Of a DNA stretch of 64,000 nt, positions 26,101-37,908 are shown piece after piece. Position 1 is the stretch's first letter, and each line of letters opens with the position of its first letter. This DNA is from Wuchereria bancrofti. Lineage: Eukaryota > Nematoda > Chromadorea > Rhabditida > Onchocercidae. Below the pieces are notes generated by a model, which did not search any database, was not told where the DNA came from, and saw only the letters and a program-made list of their open reading frames with translations. Where the stretch lies: the NCBI GenBank assembly GCA_005281725.1, contig SSBO01000003.1, positions 4,836,495-4,900,494 on the forward strand, in the 5' to 3' direction. The translations under genes and the position numbers were made by a program.

Positions 26101-29100
26101 TGGCTAATGTTTGTAGGAAGCTACAGTAGTTAACAAAATGGACCTTCTAGAAAACAGAATAGCTGACATGTTGTATAAATATAGCAGAGATGTTTCCAAA
26201 CTTTTAATCACTTATTTATAAAGAAAGTACTGTGGGATAATTGTCTTCAGCTAGTCCTAAACATTTTCGCTAGTATTTTACTACTTAATTAAATTTCTCG
26301 TTTATTAAGAGACAAGTTTAATTGTTTGATTAAGTACTTATTGCTTTATGTTAGCGTAATACGAAGTATCAATACTTTACATAAGCTTCTTGCCTTACAG
26401 AGTCTAAGATGACGTGATGTACTCTGTCACGATTGCACTATCAGTCTTTTAACCTTTTGCTTTCTTTTTTTTTTTATTGACTTCTTATTAACAGCAGCGC
26501 ATGGAAATGAAAAGTTTAACAGTATCATACTGCGAAAATCTTCTGCATTTCTCTAGCAAGATGTTTCTAAATGTAGGTGATTTAAATGCAGCTGGAAGCC
26601 AATAGAAAATTCAACATAGAAGCAACATAGGCGGAGAAATCAAATTGTTTGTATCAAAAAAGCATTTCAAAAATTAAAAAGAGAAAAATCGAGTATCAAG
26701 TATCGTGCAAGTTTTTCACCGCGACAATTTATTTGTTCGCAACACTTGTATTGTTTCGTTGTCTCTTCCTTTCATATTCAGATAATTTAAACAGCAAGAG
26801 TGCATTCATCATCAGTGATAAACAAAGAACAATTAGGAAAAGATGACAATTCGTAAAGATTGCATTATCGACTTTTATTCTGCAATCGCGGTTAGAGTGG
26901 TAGACCCGCCGATAATTTCGACATAAAATTGGTGACTGTGCAAATCCATTTCTTATTGTACTTCCGCGAAATGTTCTTTTGATTTTTGACAATTATTGGA
27001 ATGCAAACGGTTATTACGTTTTACTTCCACTAATTTGTTGTTTCACGTACTCAGTATTTTCTATTTCTCAACTCACTTTTGATTTTCATTTCTAAAACTT
27101 TCACTTCAAAAAAAAATACTCCATTTCTTTAAAGTTGAAAGTAGAGCAAAGAATGGTTATACTATATTATTGTTTATCATATTCTAGTTCCATATTTACT
27201 TTAGGAGTATTGCAACTTTGCAATAGTTCTAATCGAAGTCTTCAAGAGATTGACAATATAACAGCGGATGAATAGAAAAAGGTTCAGAAATTCTTCATTC
27301 TTAGTCTGTTCTAATAACTTTGTTAAATCGTTAAATATTAGGAGTAAGTATCGTAAGAATATGTTTCTGAAATATATTTCCAACAATTGACTATTTAACT
27401 GTAATATTATAGTTCAGTGTTTGTTGGAGAAATCTCCACATATCATACAAAGATGGTATTTCAAAAATTTCGATCGTTAAATGAATTTTTTCTGCACACA
27501 TTCTTTACGAGATTGCTTTTTCAATGATAACTTTTCCTCAAAATATTGATAACTTGTCTACCATGAAGTTGCACCACCAGCAGGAAAAGAATAAGAACAC
27601 TAAATATGCAGACACATTCATTCAGATATACTAGTTTTTAGTTTTGATATATTCACTCTATGATTTGAAGCGGTACGATTCATTAACTTGAATGTCAACC
27701 ATTTAGTGCATAGGTTGACATAGACGAGCATCTCGGAAGAGATCAGAAATTTTATCTAGAAGTACGCCGTCATTGATTCGAATCGCCTTGTTTTGATTTT
27801 TAGATGCGTTCTCACTTATTTGAGAAGCTCAGAATATATTTAGCAGTGTTTGGTCACGATAGGAGCTGTGTATAGTCTAAGACATAATATAGAATGGGTT
27901 AGAAATCAGTCTTACTTTGTAAAGATAAATTGGTTGGCATTAACCCAGGCTTCCTACGTAATAGACGTCTTTTTGTTACTATGTTAAATATATAATCATT
28001 TATTAAATCAATATATAAAATTCATTTCAATTTCGGCATGCTTAATTTACTTGATTCAGTTGACTTGATTTGATGAAGTCTGATTAAGTTTGGCTCTTCA
28101 ATGTTAAAATAATTCCGTACCTGTGCTTTTCGCATACTTAATTATTTACACAGAAATAGAATATCATTAATCGAAGAATTTCAAGCACTGCTGAAAATGA
28201 ATGATTCGATCGTGAAGCTATTATGAATCTCATTAGAAAAGCTCATTACGATTCCGTTCTTTATTACTACAGTAATTAGTCAAATGCAGTAAGCTATAAG
28301 TAGAACTCTTTGATCGTTGTGCTATTAGAAAGGATTATATATATATATATAACTTCCGGAATAATGAATGAGAGAAGTGTTGTAATATATGCTTTGTTTA
28401 CCTTGAAGAAGATACGTCGTGGTACTTCGATGGAAGTACGAGAAGAGTGTTTGATTTCTGGTTTCATATACAATTATTGCTCCGTATACAAATATAACTG
28501 ACATACTTTTAATGCTAATGTTGCTTTTTTGTGAATGCCACTAGTCCACTTATATAAATGTATATACAAATGTATATTCAATTCTTCAGTCTGGTTTGGA
28601 TAATGTTTTCCTTGCTCACAATTGCATTTGACGATCTTTACCTTGGTTTATCATGCTTTTAATTTCGTTCTTTTGCATCCACGTGAACAAGATTACTTAG
28701 TACTTTTAAAAAAAGAGCTATTAATTATAGATCTATCTTCTTCTGGACTTTGTGGTGTTACTTCACATTTAGCTAATATAGTTTTATAACTGCATTTTGT
28801 GTTAATTTTTTTGCTGAAATTGTGGACCAAATATTTAATTTATTAAAAATTTTAAGTTAAATGCTTAATTTATTTTCTACATACTGAGGCTTTAAATTAT
28901 ATTTATTTGATTAAAATATTAATTGATCTTAAATTATAACCTTTTCTACAAACGCTTTACATAAAGTTTCGAAATCATTTATGATAATCAAACCTCATTT
29001 GTAATCATGCAAGCAGTATCAGTGCTTTGATATGGTTTTGGATTGACTGAGAATGAATGACACATTGTAGTTAAATACTGCGTGCATTTTTGAGTGCATT

Positions 29101-29129
29101 TGATACTTTTGGAAGTTTAAGATACGAGG
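23127..29129. other. 6 kb gene-poor intergenic region
   Basis: This is the space between two divergent genes, FCHo (-) and the copper transporter (+). Most of it is AT-rich with many stops, and no recognisable exon chain was found. The exception is a small island near 24590-24840 with higher GC and open frames on both strands. An AT microsatellite lies at about 28336-28350. The region presumably contains the promoters and 5' ends of both genes. Confidence 0.55.
24593..24781 (+). other. Unidentified open frame in a GC-richer island
   Basis: The frame is open for 62 codons between stops. It encodes a basic peptide with RERHLLTQLRIAESNIMTSC and KAAGPTVKFAKPGRRMKEMK. It has an internal ATG at about 24661. 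The minus strand is open over the same stretch for 65 codons. There is no family match by eye and no clear partner exon. It could be a remnant of a mobile element or gene, a small gene, or chance. Confidence 0.2.
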
Positions 29130-30262
29130 ATGGATCATCATAATCAGCATATGAATCACAACGTAAGTAATGCTATTAACATTTCCGCATCACAGATGGA
29201 TCATTCGGCGGATACCCATCACGCAGACCATCATTGCTCTACATCACATATGCATGCCATGTCATTCCATTTTGGCTCTCATGAAACAGTACTTTTCAGT
29301 TTCTGGACCGTTAATAGCCCGACCGGTTTGTATCTTTACGCAAACTGCTATTAGTCGAAGAATCACTGAATTCGTATTACTGTTTTCAGTAGGTTACCAT
29401 GTAAAAATCAAATTTTCCGAACTTACACTAAAAAAGAAAAAATTTTTAAATTAAATTGCTTGTACTAGCTGATGTCTCTACCGAAACGTGCTTAAAGGAG
29501 GGCGTCTACTGCTAGTTGTGAAGTACTACCAGCTGATACCTCTGTTAACCTTTCTATGAAATCCTTTCTAAATTCAGGACTTATAATAGCTTGTATCCTA
29601 ACAGTCTTGATGTGCTTTATAATGGAAAGTATTCGATGGTTCCGAAGTATCCGACCACCGTATAACGTTGATTTACATACGCAACAATCGTCTGTAGCAA
29701 ACATCAAGTCAGGATGTTTTACTAAATTTTCAAGCTCCTCCCTCTCGCAATTATTCTTAGTTCAAAATTTTCATCTGAAACTTAAATTCCAAAAAAAAAA
29801 AACGGAAAAATAACTTCTAGATTTGTTCCACGCATCACAACAGCTATGTGCACAGATTCAATCTTGCATGCAGTCCAACTAACATTGAGTTATGTCTTAA
29901 TGTTACTTTTCATGACATTCAATGTATGGATTTGTACAGCAACTGTCCTCGGCGAAGTGTTCGCCAGACTTATTTTTGCTATTGCATCTGGCGAGAATCA
30001 AAGAATGAGCGAGGTAAGTTGTCTCAAATTAAATTTTTCTTACCAAGATTGAAAAAATAAAAATAAAAACGAAAACCTTAAGAATTTCAGATATAAAAAT
30101 ATTAGATAAAGAGCACAAAAGGAAACCATAGTTCCCTGAAAGATGAGAATCTGGAAATTGGAAGATTAAATAATGAGAATTTCCGGTGAAGAAGTAAAAC
30201 ATTTACAGAATTGTTGCTCCAAGTAATTTCAGAATCGAGCTGATGTGGGATGTTGTAGCTGA
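29130..30262 (+). CDS. CTR-type high-affinity copper transporter, 4 exons, 182 aa
   Basis: The protein moves Cu(I) across the plasma or vesicle membrane as a trimer. Exons are 29130-29325, 29578-29707, 29821-30013 and 30233-30262; all phases agree and the frame closes at TGA. Residues 1-45 are rich in His and Met (MDHHNQHMNHN, MDHSADTHHADHHC, HMHAM), the usual extracellular copper-binding tail. Next come MSFHFG and FSFWTV at the start of TM1, TM1 (LIIACILTVLMCFIMESI, residues 67-84), and a short cytosolic loop. TM2 contains the MxxxM motif (LMLLFMTFN). TM3 has GEVFA where the family usually shows GxxxG packing. The C-terminus ends GCCS, so the Cys pair that hands on copper is kept. Total length is usual for CTR1-like proteins. 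An AATAAA lies at 30452-30457. Confidence 0.9.
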
Positions 30263-31845
30263 CTCCAAAAGCTTTAGCTTCAGCAACTTAACTAAAATCT
30301 GGACCGTTCTTTAAGGAGAAAATGAAGCTATTTTATTGAACCTTTTTTTTTACACAAAGAATTGATGCATCTTTTTCCCTATTTCTTTTTTATTCTCTGA
30401 TAATACTTTTGATCTGAGCATATTCCTTAGACAGAAAGTATTATTGGATGAAATAAAGGAAAGAAATCGTAATACTTTTTTGGTTTGAATATGAATGAAA
30501 TGTCACTTTTATACTCTCGCCGAAAGGGGTGTTTTAAATGCAAATGGCATGCCCAGAGATATTAATTAAGACCGTTAAAATTTTCTATGCAGTTGTGATC
30601 TTTCCATTTGGCACAAATAATATTAATTTACCCAGGAAAATCTGGAAAACTGCAACTTATGCAATAAGTCAAAAGCAATGTCTGATAAGCCTAACATAAT
30701 TCTTTGTTAGTCCAACAGATAAGAGATGATAGCCAAAACGGCAAGGAAGACAAAGCGGAGTATTCAAATGCATGCTTGTTACAAAAAAATGAGCATCCGT
30801 AGAAGGACGACATGATATGCTGACATGATATTTGACTATGCTTGGTTTCAAACAGTGTGTATTGCAAAATGTTCAAGCATTTCTGATATTCCGAAATTGA
30901 AAATAAACTCAAAATAAATTATTTGCAAACAGACAATTCCTTGTTCACCATTTGATCTTAATCACAGTTTGATCTTAACTACATTACTCTGCCTGATAAC
31001 CAATATTTCAAAAATATGGTGAGATACTGATCCCCCAAATTCCAATTATCTTAATGTAAAATAATGTTGTAGTCAAACAATCTTAATATATCGTGCAAGA
31101 TGTACAATTATGAATATTTGTTCTCAAACTCTTAATTTATCATAAAATTTCTTAAAACGGTGACTTAACGTCACAGTGAAGTATTAGATCCGCAGTCACT
31201 ACACAAGCAACTCTAAAATTTTATTAAAAGATATCGCCATCAGTTCAACGCGTAATAATTGCAACATTTCGTTTCAACATCCAGATTTTCTTCCTATTGA
31301 AGTGAAACACAAGTTTTTCAGAAATTACCTGCGTTATATCCATGACGTTGCAAAGGATGAGATTGGTATAAATGGAGTGAGAGAAAAAGGGAGATATAAG
31401 GGTGCATTGTATTTCTTGGTAGAAGGAATTTCCATGTTATCAGTACAACGATTGGTGATATTTTTCAATGGAAAGCGGATTGCTTATTGCCAAAACGGGG
31501 ATACTTCCTTTATATTGCTTGAGTAGATTTAAATTTCAAGAATACTCACTAAAATTTATCATTATTAAATACATTGAAGAATAAACATGTTAAATTCTGG
31601 ATGCGGTTTCACTGTATTAGCTTTGTTTGATTAGATATTTTACTCGTTCTACTACTTTTTCGTTCCTCTTCTTATTTTTCATACCAAGTTTGTTCGATTA
31701 TTTGAGCACTCACAATATCACGTTACGATGTTGAAGATGTCTTTTCGGTTATATATATATATATTTAAGGGTAAACATACAGAGTACAGATGATTAATTT
31801 ATCATAACATAAATACCAAAGTGAAAGAAGGAACAAAGTAATAGC
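30263..31845 (+). other. Intergenic region between copper transporter and TFIIE alpha
   Basis: About 1.6 kb of AT-rich sequence. It holds the likely polyadenylation signal of the upstream gene (30452-30457) and an (AT)n tract at 31750-31764. A 74-codon open frame (31302-31526) has no recognisable motif and no supporting splice partners. Confidence 0.5.
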
Positions 31846-34601
31846 ATGTCATTGGACAGTGAGCAGGATGACCAGAAGAAACAAAAGGAGCAGACGGGAA
31901 TGATCTTAGAAGAGCTTCCGGAAAATCTGATCAGGTTTGATTAATTTGTGTTTCCTTTTTTTCTATCCCTTAATTTAAAATAATGGCTTTATAGAGGTCA
32001 TTCATGGTAGATTTGATGAGGTTTACTAGTCTCATTAAAAAAAAACAAAGTTCCTTCTCATGATAATTAAGTTATCGATTGAATATTGAATTTATGGTTT
32101 ATTATTAGTCACTCATATAGTCGTTTGTATATTACTGAATCATTAGGTGTCCAGTTCATGCAGTGTTTATTTTATTTTTTTCATCTAGACTTTCTGGTCT
32201 GGGAAACGTCTACCTCAATTTCAAAGTTTATTTCTTTTTTGAATGTGATTGAATAAGTTTATCAACCTCTAATTATATATGATTTCGGTCTTCCGGTAGG
32301 ATCTCACATCCTTGTATATAGTTTTTAATCTGCAAGAGGTTTTTTTTTTTATCTTCATTTTCTGTAAGACATTCAGATAAATTATCATCATCATTCCGTG
32401 CCTTTGTTTTTATTAATGAGAAGGTAAGGTAGACTTTTTGAATTTAAGAATTTGTTTTCATTAAAGGTTTACATCGCTGATGGTAAAGACATTTTATGGC
32501 AGAGAACATTACATTGTTTTGGATTATGTGCAAAGAAATAAATGTATCAAGGAAGATGATCTCAGACAGTTGATTAAGTTTGATCAGCGTTTTCTGCGAA
32601 CAGTAATTTTTCATCCTTCATTTATTGGATGTTCGTAGTTTCTATGCACAAAACTGGGCTTTGAAGGTGGCCCTTATCACTGTTCTTTTGCTTTAAGTAT
32701 GTTTCATCCTTAGTTGATTTCAGGTTCTAATGCAGCTGAAAGTTGATAAAATTCTGAAGGAACGCTTAGTATCAGAAGAAACAGATGGTCGGACGCGTAA
32801 AGTCAATTACTATTTTATTAACTACAAAGCATTGTTGAATGTGGCAAAATATAAAATTGACCATATGAGGTTTGAATGGTTTTATTACCATAAGATATAT
32901 CGATTATGATGATGAGTTATTTGATAATTGCTTCTTATTCACTGCAGTGGATCACCATAATTGATGGGAAAGAATTACAATGTTCTTATTGAAATGTCTT
33001 ACCCATTTATTGGTTCAAATTGATAGTTCAAAATATTCATTTGTTTAAAATTTTCTGTAACTTATTTGGGTTGAAGATCTGTAAAATCATAACTGTTAGC
33101 GCAATCATGCAAGTGAAAAAACATTAACGCTTTTACAGGCAACGTTTGGAAGTAAAAGATAAGGATGAAGTTCATAAAGCTTCATATCGCTGCACTGGTT
33201 GTCAGTATCAATATGATGCCATGGAAATGGACAAAATTTTTGATCCATTGACACAGGAACTTTGTTGTTGGCGATGTCAGCAAAGTGTCGAGCCAGATGA
33301 AACTGCTGGCCCAACTTATGAGACAAGGCAGATTTGCTTTTTTTTTTATTTGCTTTTGGAGAAGCTTCTAGTTTATTAGCTTAGTCTTTATTATCATTTT
33401 TCATTAAGGAATCAGAAAAATTATCTATATTTTCCTATTGTTCGATGATCGGCTGCTGAAGTTTTACATTTCTTTTTTTTCTTAATTTAGATCGTCTTTA
33501 GCGCGTTTCAATGAACAGATGACGCCATTCTTTTCAATGTTGCAAAGCTTGTATGGTATACGTCTTGCCAGACATTTAGTCGAACCATCAATTAAAGTTG
33601 TGGATAATATTTTAGTGGAATGTAAGTTATATTTCTTGTTTTACTTAACGGGAATATTTAGAAAATCAAATCCGTCTCATTTTCTTTTTATCCATTCTTT
33701 TTTCAATTTTTTGAGTTTTCAGCGGATGGAAAACGAGTAATACCAGTTGGTGAACGACCATTCAGCGATCAAACAACTGCTTCACGATCCACAATGTACC
33801 AAAACAGCATTATGGTGAGCATAGTAGAGGAAGGTGTAACTCCGAATGTCGAACCCAAAAACCTTGTACCCTGGCTTCATAGTAGTCAGGTATGCTTTTT
33901 TGAGCTCTTCATTTCTAAATTGTATTATTTGAAATATCACTGCTCTGTAATCATAATAAATGGCAAGTGTTTTTCCTTTTTTAGAAAGATGAAGAAACGA
34001 GTTCTTTAACAATCTCCTCTGACAATCTTTTGGATCTGAATGGAGTCATAAGTCCCGAAAAAAGCAAAGATGATATCGATAGTTTACTGGTCACCGAATT
34101 CGAAGAGGTTTTTAATATTTTATTATCATATTTTAGTTGGAAACGATGGAAAGAAGGATCGAAAGAAATCAGATTAACTTGAAAGATAGGCACAAAAATA
34201 TTAAGAGAACTGATATAAAAGCAAGGTAAAATTGACTTTGAATGTCCCAATTATTTAATAGAGAAGTTATTCCAGCACTGCTTCAACAATGGGACCGATT
34301 AGATTATTTCTGCTTTATTTTCTCTAATAGTCATTTAATTTCCATTTTGATAGTGTCGATGTTAATGCATGAGACCCCAGTACTTTCATCGTTTTAGGCA
34401 AAACCGGGAACATCTCTTACAGAAGGTACTCAAGAAGCTGTATATGACCCGGTTAGTATGGAAAGTGATGATGACGAAGTTGTCTTTGTCGCCGGAAAGA
34501 AGTATTATTTAGACGAAATTACACCCAAATTGGTATCTGAGATGAATGCTTCCGAGAAAGAAATTTACATACAAAGGACACAAGAAAATTTCGACTACTG
34601 A
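31846..34601 (+). CDS. General transcription factor IIE subunit alpha (TFIIE-alpha)
   Basis: TFIIE alpha recruits TFIIH to the RNA polymerase II preinitiation complex. The start is ATG 31846 (MSLDSEQDDQKK). Exon 1 ends in LPENLIR at a GTTTGATT donor; exon 2 begins at about 32467. The N-terminal winged helix (TSLMVKTFYGREHYIVLDYV, LIKFDQRFLRTVLMQLKVDK, DGRTRKVNYYFINYKALLNV) is followed by a zinc ribbon with CTGC and CWRC pairs about 28 residues apart (33190-33290). Next come SSLARFNEQMTPFFSMLQSL, a variable linker, and an acidic C-terminal part (ESDDDEVVFVAGKKYYLDE) ending NFDY and TGA. Predicted length is near 395 residues, close to the family norm. The intron after TYETR has a GC donor (see findings). 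Confidence 0.93.
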
Positions 34602-36798
34602 TTTGTTCGTAATTTTGTGGCCTATACTTATAATAGATCTTGAACAAAATTTTTGTTTCCAAAATTAAGAAAAAAGCGAAACTTTACTGAAACTTGGAAC
34701 TTTTTCCGCATATCATTTCAGTAATAGAAGCATACAGTTTAATACGTATCCTTTCCCTGGAAATTTATAGGTACCGTTTTACGCTATCCTCAAAATCGAA
34801 AAAAACTCTGGCTTTTCTCAAAGAATTCATTACTTCTGCAATATTCTATGCATTTAAGAGTATTCATCATCGATGTAAAGTCTCTCCGTTATCATTAATA
34901 TATCCCTTTGCCTGATTCGAAGTGAAAATGTGTCTAAAACCGCACACTTTATCAGTGATTGTTTACTGTTACATGAACATATTTGTATCTTTTTTATTCA
35001 GCTATATAATTTCATTTGTTTTGTTTTATATCCCTTTATGCTGAAGTGTACTTTCCAAGTTAGAGAAGTTTCTTTATCAACAGCTGTAAATACTGTATCG
35101 CCTATGTCAAAGAAGGCTATACAATCCTAATAAAGCAGGAAAGCCGTTGTTTTGAAGTTGGAAGCTTCATGCCTAGAATAGTAGGATGTGATATATAAAC
35201 TACTGACAAGTGGACGCTTTCAAGATTTCACTCCTACTTTAAAAAAAAAATCTGGAGCATTTCACGTTTCAGGACTGAATCTAAATCTGTTAGAAGAGAA
35301 TGAAATGGACCATTTGTGATATTGTCAGAATGGATATTTATAAGCGATGGGATATTATCATATATATCAGGTTTACTTAGAATAAAATACGATGCTTTTA
35401 TGGGCATTATAGAGGGATGAACAATAGGAAATCGCCTTAATTATTGTTTTGCAGATTCCACAAAAGTCTAGAAAGAACTGGTCTGCAACGTAGACTAGCT
35501 AAAAGTATTGTTTGTATATTGATAACGCGGAGATTCAGGGTGTGAATTCCTATCTGATCGATGTTGTAGGAAGTCTTGGGGATCTGCATAATAATATATC
35601 TAGGTCTGTTGTGGTTTCCTGGTTTTCATGGTCCTCTCGCTTGCTGTATGTAGGTTACTAAAAGGTGGTATATGTATATGTGTATATATACATATGGTCC
35701 GGCTGTCGAGAGTGCATGTTGGTGCATAGTTTGGAATCATGGTAGGATGGGTTACTAAAGGGGAAGATTGCGCTGGACTCTTCACCGCGGTGTTTTTGCA
35801 TCTGGGATTTCAGATTTTGCACAACTAGCAGGACGAATAAACGACCAGTACACGACACAGCTCTTTTCACTTAACTCTTATCACCAATTAATTCGCTTTA
35901 CTAAACAGGAAGTAAGCTGGGACAGGGATGAAAATGTGTAGCGAAGAGGTAACAGTCCCGCTATGTTACAGACCATGGGGTTAGGGAGGCTTATTGTTTT
36001 CTTTCTTCTTGCGTTGGGGTGTGGTTCGTTGCGGGGATTTGCTGGATTGGTCCGGGTATCGTTCATTTATTTGTACAAGCGGTAAAAGTTTTCATTGTAG
36101 CTGATTGAAATAGAAGATGGGAAGTCAGGGAGACATATTCCACTGTAGCTCCATGAGATAAGGAATCAAATATTTTGTAGAATTGATTATTGTAAGCAAG
36201 CGTCTCACCAACATCCAGCTTTCTTTACCAAAACTTTATCATCACTTTATCATCGAGGTTGGGGATAATAAGCGTGAATAGTTATTCCCTGAGGAAGTTC
36301 AAGAACATTGTGTACTAATGTCTTGACAAACTTGATTAATCTTTGGTTAAAGCAGCGTATATCGAGTATCTCTGAAATAATCGTAATTAAAGGACCAGCC
36401 TATGAGTGACCTGAATTTGGTTTGGTTCATTTGCTGTTCGTATGTTAGATATGGCGAAGCATATTGTTAAGAATCTCATTGATTCGTCATGCCGTTACAT
36501 TGCTAATTACTCATGTAATCATTTGCATGATTTGTGACTTGGAGCTTTTGTATGTCTTGAGAGGCATTTTTTGATTTTATTATCATTCAGAAGCGGACTG
36601 TTTTCATCTGTAATAATTTATTATTTATTGCTGTACTTTTTGGCATAGTTTTTGTTTTACTGTGGTTGTAAACTTTGTTGAACCGTTTTTGAGAAGTAAA
36701 TTACGGATTAGTTCCCTGTTCAGATTACACTGAGACACGTATAGATTATTTTCCGGATTATACTCAGTAGCACTAGCGTGCAGGAAGGCCAAGAAAAC
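34602..36798 (+). other. Intergenic region between TFIIE alpha and NAC beta
   Basis: 2.2 kb without a recognised gene. A TATATG/TATATA-rich tract lies at 35670-35697. The part from about 35600 to 36070 is less AT-rich than the surroundings and has several open frames in both directions, none of which I recognise. Confidence 0.45.
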
Positions 36799-37908
36799 AT
36801 GAATGCAGAAAAAATCAGGAAGTTACAGCTGAATGCAGCTCAGGTGCGAACAGGTGGTAAGGTAAGATTGAATTTATTGGGCTTAAGATTCATTTTGGTA
36901 TTTGTTTCATCACTAAATTACGACCCATTGAATTTGATAATTACATTTTTGTGTTAGGGCACTGCACGCAGGAAGAAGAAGGTTGTCCACAAGACCGCAG
37001 CCACTGATGACAAAAAATTGCAGAGCAATCTCAAGAAACTTTCAGTCACAAACATTCCTGGAATTGAAGAGGTCCTACACGATTTGTTTTCTTGCATGAT
37101 TTTTCACTTTCCAGTAATCATTCTAATTTCAGGAGGTTATTCCATAGTTTCTAGGTGAATATGATAAAGGACGATGGAGCGGTGATACATTTCAATAATC
37201 CAAAAGTGCAAGCATCTGTTCCAGCAAACACATTCTCGGTAACAGGAAGTGCTGAAAATAAACGTAAGTTCTTTAACATGGCATATTCCAACATCTCTGT
37301 TCATTTCTCCTTATTTTTATACTTGTAAAAAATACATATCACTTAAAGGAAATTATTCTCATAGAAATTACTGAAATGTTGCCTGGTATTCTCAATCAGT
37401 TGGGAGCAGAATCACTAACGCATTTGAAAAAGTTAGCAAACAATGTTACTAGTCAATTCAAATCTAATGGTGACGACGATGTTCCAGGTTGGCGTCTCTT
37501 AAAAAAGTTAATTCCTACGAGTTTAAGGAAAATCCCTGAAAGAATGAACCCAACACTAATACTGACACAATTTTGTGTCAGTTTAAAGAGATGATTTAGG
37601 GGATGAAAACTGAAGGAGAACAAAGGAAATAGGGTAGTTTTAATCGAATCTTGTAAAAGTTATAAAAGTATTGAGGACCAATTTTTTATGAATACAATAA
37701 TTGTTTAGTATTATTTGGTACTTTTTCTTTTTTTTTTGGAAAACGATCATTTTTTAAAGCTTATGTACGTCCAGATCTTGTTGGTGATTTCGATGAGGCA
37801 TCAAAGAATGAATCTAAAGTTGGTGATTGCAAGCATGAGCATGGACACGAACACGGACAAAATTTTCATCACGAAGGTGGAGAAATGGAAGCTAAATTGG
37901 CTGCTTGA
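36799..37908 (+). CDS. icd-1: Nascent polypeptide-associated complex subunit beta (BTF3), 5 exons
   Basis: NAC beta pairs with NAC alpha on the ribosome near the exit tunnel, shields nascent chains and prevents mistargeting to the ER. Exons are 36799-36861, 36958-37071, 37155 to about 37262, 37366 to about 37489 and 37760-37908. The N-terminus ([20 protein letters not shown]) is followed by the ribosome-binding basic patch [13 protein letters not shown]. The NAC domain reads [20 protein letters not shown], then [20 protein letters not shown] and [20 protein letters not shown]. The C-terminus has the usual VPxYVRPDLV-like segment, then a His-rich tail ([17 protein letters not shown]) and AKLAA. 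Predicted length is about 185 residues. A CAG 12 bp before the ATG is a candidate trans-splice acceptor. The symbol follows the C. elegans orthologue. Confidence 0.94.
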
